Shown: positions 7,980-10,246 of the stretch, piece after piece | Position numbering within the stretch: the first letter of the stretch is position 1 | Layout of the letters: each line of letters starts with the position of its first letter | Assembly: GCA_002432545.1 (NCBI GenBank) | Contig: DJFR01000101.1 | Coordinates: forward strand, 1,110-11,355 | Reading direction: 5' to 3' | DNA: 10,246 nt | DNA from: Flammeovirgaceae bacterium UBA5867 | Lineage (GTDB): Bacteria; Bacteroidota; Bacteroidia; Cytophagales; Cyclobacteriaceae | The notes under the pieces: generated by a model | Told to the model about the DNA's origin: nothing | Seen by the model: the letters and a program-made list of their open reading frames with translations, nothing else | The model's database searches: none | Translations under genes and position numbers: made by a program

Positions 7980-8084
7980 ATGCAATCAAACGGTAATATG
8001 GACAGAGGAGACAGAGAAGTGATCTCGATCATGTTTGGTGTAGGTGTTCTTTTTTTGATTTTTCTTTTGATGGTCTTTGCGTGA
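7980..8084 (+). CDS. 34-residue single-span membrane miniprotein, function unknown
   Basis: The frame reads a short polar, charged N-terminus (MQSNGNMDRGDREV) followed by one continuous hydrophobic stretch of about 20 residues (ISIMFGVGVLFLIFLLMVFA) up to the stop. That is the layout of a small inner-membrane protein with its N-terminus outside the bilayer core and no C-terminal tail. I prefer the ATG at 7980 because a TAnnTTTG promoter lies 70 bp upstream; the open frame also extends back to a TTG at 7851, which would place the promoter inside the gene. An ATG at 7998 (28 residues) is also possible. There is no Shine-Dalgarno sequence; the leader is A-rich. No family is recognised. Short length makes coding status uncertain, though the well-formed membrane span ending exactly at the stop favours a real gene. 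Confidence 0.45.
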   Translation: MQSNGNMDRGDREVISIMFGVGVLFLIFLLMVFA

Positions 8085-8108
8085 TGCAGGAAGCAGCTTG
8101 CTGATAGT

Positions 8109-8130
8109 ATATCCGTAAAAATACGGATAT
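8109..8130. terminator. Strong 9-bp hairpin after the 34-residue gene, without U-tract
   Basis: The arms ATATCCGTA (8109-8117) and TACGGATAT (8122-8130) pair perfectly around an AAAA loop, 24 bp after the stop codon at 8084. The position fits a transcript end or mRNA-stabilising hairpin. No run of T follows on the plus strand, so a classical intrinsic terminator is not supported. It could also be a protein-binding site. Confidence 0.4.
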
Positions 8131-8196
8131 CGATTCAGGTGAAATCCGGTTATTCCCTGCTGGAAAATCCTGACACTGGCTCGGTTACCTTCCGGG

Positions 8197-8204
8197 TAAT
8201 TTTG
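8197..8204 (+). promoter_or_regulatory. Possible promoter element TAATTTTG upstream of the 55-residue gene
   Basis: Full match to TAnnTTTG, about 90 bp before the ATG at 8297. No clear TTTG at -33. It overlaps a weak inverted repeat (TTACC 8185-8189 with GGTAA 8195-8199) followed by TTTTG, which could alternatively be a weak transcription stop for the upstream gene. Confidence 0.35.
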
Positions 8205-8296
8205 TTTACAGCTCTGTTTATTCATTCTTATAAATGTGTGAGTACAGAAACCTGAAGGATGATAAGTATTGTGAGGAATAATATTCAGCTACCGAT

Positions 8297-8464
8297 ATGT
8301 CAGTAAAAGGAAAATCAGATAAGCCTCCGCGGGTTGTTGTTGTCAGAAAGATAACTGAGTATGAAGCAAGACTTCTTTTTTCAGTCTATAAAAAGCATGC
8401 AGAAATTGTAGAGCAGGTTGATAGCGGGAAAACCTGGAAACGGGCTGACGTGGTGGGAGAGTAG
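8297..8464 (+). CDS. 55-residue basic hypothetical protein
   Basis: An ATG-to-TAG frame of 55 codons. The protein starts MSVKGKSDKPPRVVVVRKIT, continues with an amphipathic, probably helical segment (EYEARLLFSVYKKHAEIVEQV) and ends KTWKRADVVGE. It is rich in Lys and Arg with no signal peptide or membrane span, so it is probably cytoplasmic. Codon use is ordinary for the window (balanced third positions, no rare-codon run), and the opposite frames offer nothing better, which is why I call it coding. It lies 83 bp upstream of the SPOR-OmpA gene on the same strand and could share its transcript. I do not recognise a family; a small regulatory or nucleic-acid-binding role would be a guess. Confidence 0.5.
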   Translation: MSVKGKSDKPPRVVVVRKITEYEARLLFSVYKKHAEIVEQVDSGKTWKRADVVGE

Positions 8465-8547
8465 CTCTGGTTGTTATAGTGGCCTGGATCAAGAAAGGAA
8501 TCAGAAATCTCAATCAGTATAATTTTTAGTACAGGAAGTTTTTGGGT

Positions 8548-9750
8548 ATGAAATTTTTAAAGTCGGTATTGCTCATGGTTTTAAGTGTGACGATGCACTT
8601 CAGTGTTTTGTCGCAAAGTAATCCGGGGCCTGAAGTTATTGCCAGTAATCAATACTATGTTGTTATAGGTGCTTTTGCTGTTCACGACAACGCAACCAAT
8701 TTTGTAAGGCATGCTTCTTCTTTGAAATTGCCGGCATCGTATGCCTTAAATACTGATAAGAATCTATACTATGTATATGTGCTTCGTACGGATGACCGAG
8801 AGAAGGCGGTTAAGGAAGCACAACAGATCCGTTGGGATGTGAACCTGGCTGATACCTGGGTTTACCACGGACAAATTCTGGATGCCGATGTTATAGGAGG
8901 TGACGCTTCTATACCTGTAACCACTAACACGGAAGAAAATAAACCTCAACCTACCGTAGTACCAGCAGTTACTTTACCTGTACCCGAAACCGAGCCTCCT
9001 GTTGTTGATAAAGAACCTGCGCATCCATCTGCAAGTATAGATGAGGGTGAAGGCAAGCGTTTTCTATTTCACGTATTCAGAGCAAATGATGGTGAAGCTG
9101 TAGAAGGGGAAGTAGATGCTATTGATGTAGTACGTTCTAAAAAGATTGGCAGCTATAAAGCAAATATGCCCGTGCGTGTTTCGCAGGAAGGTAATCTTAG
9201 TGATGTATCGTTTATATGTGAAGTGTTTGGGTACAGACGCGCACAGAACACGATTAACTATCAAGATCCATTGGCAATGGACGGAGTATCTCAGGACTCC
9301 AGTCAAAATATAGTTGTTCCGTTTGAGTTGGTACGACTCAAGAAAGGAGATATAGCCGTAATGTACCATGTTTACTTCTTTAAAGACGCAGCCATTATGC
9401 GACCAGAATCTAATTACGAAGTAAATAGTCTTGTAGAAATGCTGAAAGAAAATCCAAAGTATAAAATAAGAATTCATGGTCACACCAACGGAAGTGCCTA
9501 TGGCAAGATCGTCTACATGGGTAAGTCCGATAACTTTTTCTCATTGTCCAACACACGCGATGGTTTTGGTTCTGCCAAAGAGCTTTCTGAAGAGCGTGCT
9601 AAAGTTATTCGTAATTTTCTGATCAGTACCGGCATTGAGAAAGATCGTATGAGCATCAAGGCGTGGGGTGGAAAGAAACCTGTTCAAAACAAAAACAGTG
9701 CGAAAGCTCAGGAAAATGTGCGCGTAGAAATTGAAATCCTCGAAGACTAA
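8548..9750 (+). CDS. Exported SPOR-OmpA family peptidoglycan-binding protein
   Basis: A 400-residue protein. I start it at the ATG at 8548, with AGGAAG at 8533-8538 as a possible ribosome site; a TTG at 8542 would add two residues only. Residues 1-22 are a signal peptide (KFLKSVLLMVLSV, cleavage probably before Gln23). Residues 35-105 resemble a SPOR domain (YYVVIGAF at 36-43, YYVYVL at 74-79), a fold that binds peptidoglycan glycans. A Pro/Glu/Thr-rich linker spans about 125-165, followed by a beta-rich middle part (170-265). Residues 271-398 are an OmpA C-terminal domain: VYFFKDAAIM, GHTNG (311-315), LSEERA (346-351) and a final VRVEIEIL strand. Between GHTNG and LSEERA lies an insert of about 29 residues, which I recall from Bacteroidota relatives. 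OmpA domains hold diaminopimelate-type peptidoglycan. The protein probably sits in the periplasm or outer membrane. A partnership with the divergent giant surface protein is possible but unproven. Confidence 0.85.
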   Translation: MKFLKSVLLMVLSVTMHFSVLSQSNPGPEVIASNQYYVVIGAFAVHDNATNFVRHASSLKLPASYALNTDKNLYYVYVLRTDDREKAVKEAQQIRWDVNLADTWVYHGQILDADVIGGDASIPVTTNTEENKPQPTVVPAVTLPVPETEPPVVDKEPAHPSASIDEGEGKRFLFHVFRANDGEAVEGEVDAIDVVRSKKIGSYKANMPVRVSQEGNLSDVSFICEVFGYRRAQNTINYQDPLAMDGVSQDSSQNIVVPFELVRLKKGDIAVMYHVYFFKDAAIMRPESNYEVNSLVEMLKENPKYKIRIHGHTNGSAYGKIVYMGKSDNFFSLSNTRDGFGSAKELSEERAKVIRNFLISTGIEKDRMSIKAWGGKKPVQNKNSAKAQENVRVEIEILED

Positions 9751-9908
9751 GTCCTTGTTAACGCTCAATCTTTTTTATTAAAATCCTATACGTGTTTTTA
9801 CGGAGTGGCCTCTAAGTGTACATAGTACACAACTCTGTTTATAAATACCGTGAGAAAAACGTTTGGCTTTTACCGTTTTTTGTGGCGTCTATTTTTTACT
9901 AAATCACC
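9751..9908. other. Spacer between the OmpA-type gene and the next gene
   Basis: No coding frame is supported. It contains T-rich runs (CTTTTTTATT near 9770, GTTTTTTG near 9875), a small perfect hairpin (9816-9830) and a weak inverted repeat AAAAACG (9855-9861) / CGTTTTT (9874-9880). A clear TAnnTTTG promoter for the downstream gene is not visible, so that gene may use a degenerate promoter or read-through from the OmpA-type gene. Confidence 0.5.
9816..9830. terminator. Perfect 6-bp hairpin GTGTAC-ATA-GTACAC after the OmpA-type gene
   Basis: The arms GTGTAC and GTACAC pair fully around a 3-base loop, 65 bp past the stop codon. The sequence after it (AACTCTGTTTATA) is only moderately T-rich, so this is a weak terminator candidate. 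A palindromic protein-binding site upstream of the 9909 gene is an equal alternative. Confidence 0.3.
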
Positions 9909-10246
9909 ATGAAACAAAAAATTGTAACAGTCATTGCTTTAATCGCCTGTCTGTTTGTTGCCGATGCTGCAACAGCGGATACAGGGAAATCGATCATCAA
10001 ATCAGGGGTATGGCGCGGAGTGCTTGAAATGCAGGGGCTTGAGTTACCCTTTAACTTTAAAGTAACAACCGATGCTGCCGGTGAGTATGATATACAGATC
10101 ATGAATGGAGAAGAACGTTTACGTCTGGACGAAGTACGGATCACAGGCGACTCCATCAATATAGCGCTTCATATTTTTGACGCTAACATCAAAGCTAAAA
10201 TACTTGGCCATGGCGATTCGCTTAGCGGAGTATTCATTAAGAACTA
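9909..10246 (+). CDS. N-terminal part of an exported protein resembling TlpA-family thioredoxin-like proteins, 3' end outside window
   Basis: 112 codons are visible, ending in TA, which is most likely Tyr but could be a stop. Residues 1-23 form a signal peptide (MKQK, then IVTVIALIACLFVA) with likely cleavage at ATA before Asp24; LIAC at 11-14 also fits a lipobox, so a lipoprotein is possible. The mature part reads GVWRGVLEMQG-ELPFNF (33-50), NGEERLRLDEV (66-76), GDSINIALHIFDANIKAKI (80-98) and a DSLSGVFIKN turn. This pattern, GxWRGxL..PFNF..NGEER..GDS, is what I recall from the beta-rich N-terminal domain that precedes the thioredoxin fold in many Bacteroidota TlpA-like proteins. The CxxC redox motif would lie beyond the edge, so the redox function is inferred. 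It follows the OmpA-type gene on the same strand after 158 bp. Confidence 0.7.
   Translation, partial: MKQKIVTVIALIACLFVADAATADTGKSIIKSGVWRGVLEMQGLELPFNFKVTTDAAGEYDIQIMNGEERLRLDEVRITGDSINIALHIFDANIKAKILGHGDSLSGVFIKN

Noticed and set aside
7986..8225. Minus-strand frame of 79 codons opposite the 34-residue gene
   Set aside because: It covers the hairpin and the small gene's membrane-span codons; the Lys-rich run simply mirrors the T-rich plus strand.
9064..9483. Minus-strand frame of 139 codons inside the OmpA-type gene
   Set aside because: The plus-strand frame has clear SPOR and OmpA motifs across the same bases, so this is a shadow.
9899..10159. Minus-strand frame of 86 codons over the last gene
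   Set aside because: The plus-strand frame has a signal peptide and family-like motifs; the minus frame shows nothing recognisable.

Overview
The window looks like a chromosomal piece of a Bacteroidota (Bacteroidetes) genome, most likely from the Cytophagales/Cytophaga side, though the exact genus cannot be read from it. Three things support this: a giant secreted protein built of PKD, PKD-like and SprB-type modules, the use of TAnnTTTG promoter elements, and start sites that mostly lack a Shine-Dalgarno sequence and sit in A/T-rich leaders. I found no tRNA, rRNA, CRISPR array, insertion sequence or phage gene.

Layout. Positions 1-7463 (minus strand) are one uninterrupted coding region for the first 2487 residues of a giant exported surface protein. 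Its 3' end lies outside the left edge. I checked the frame triplet by triplet and found no stop. The protein has a signal peptide, an N-terminal PKD-type domain, 22 consecutive Ig-like modules that each carry one spaced cysteine pair (three of them recognisable SprB repeats), and the start of another PKD domain at the window edge. Its control region (about 7464-7560) holds a minus-strand promoter element flanked by two perfect 12-bp palindromes.

Positions 7552-8547 are sparsely coding. They hold several plus-strand TAnnTTTG elements, a further palindrome, a 34-residue single-membrane-span miniprotein (7980-8084), a strong hairpin (8109-8130) and a 55-residue orphan protein (8297-8464). Positions 8548-9750 (plus) encode a 400-residue exported protein with a SPOR-like domain, a proline-rich linker, a middle beta-rich region and a C-terminal OmpA peptidoglycan-binding domain. 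After a 158-bp spacer with a small perfect hairpin, 9909-10246 (plus) is the start of another exported protein. It resembles the N-terminal domain found in front of TlpA-like thioredoxin folds in this phylum and is cut by the right edge.

How the genes may work together: the giant protein has the build of a cell-surface adhesin of the SprB/CHU type, which in this phylum is usually exported by the type IX secretion system (T9SS). The C-terminal sorting domain that would prove this is outside the window. The divergent SPOR-OmpA protein is a periplasmic or outer-membrane protein that probably ties envelope machinery to peptidoglycan. A functional link between the two is inference from position and general family context only.
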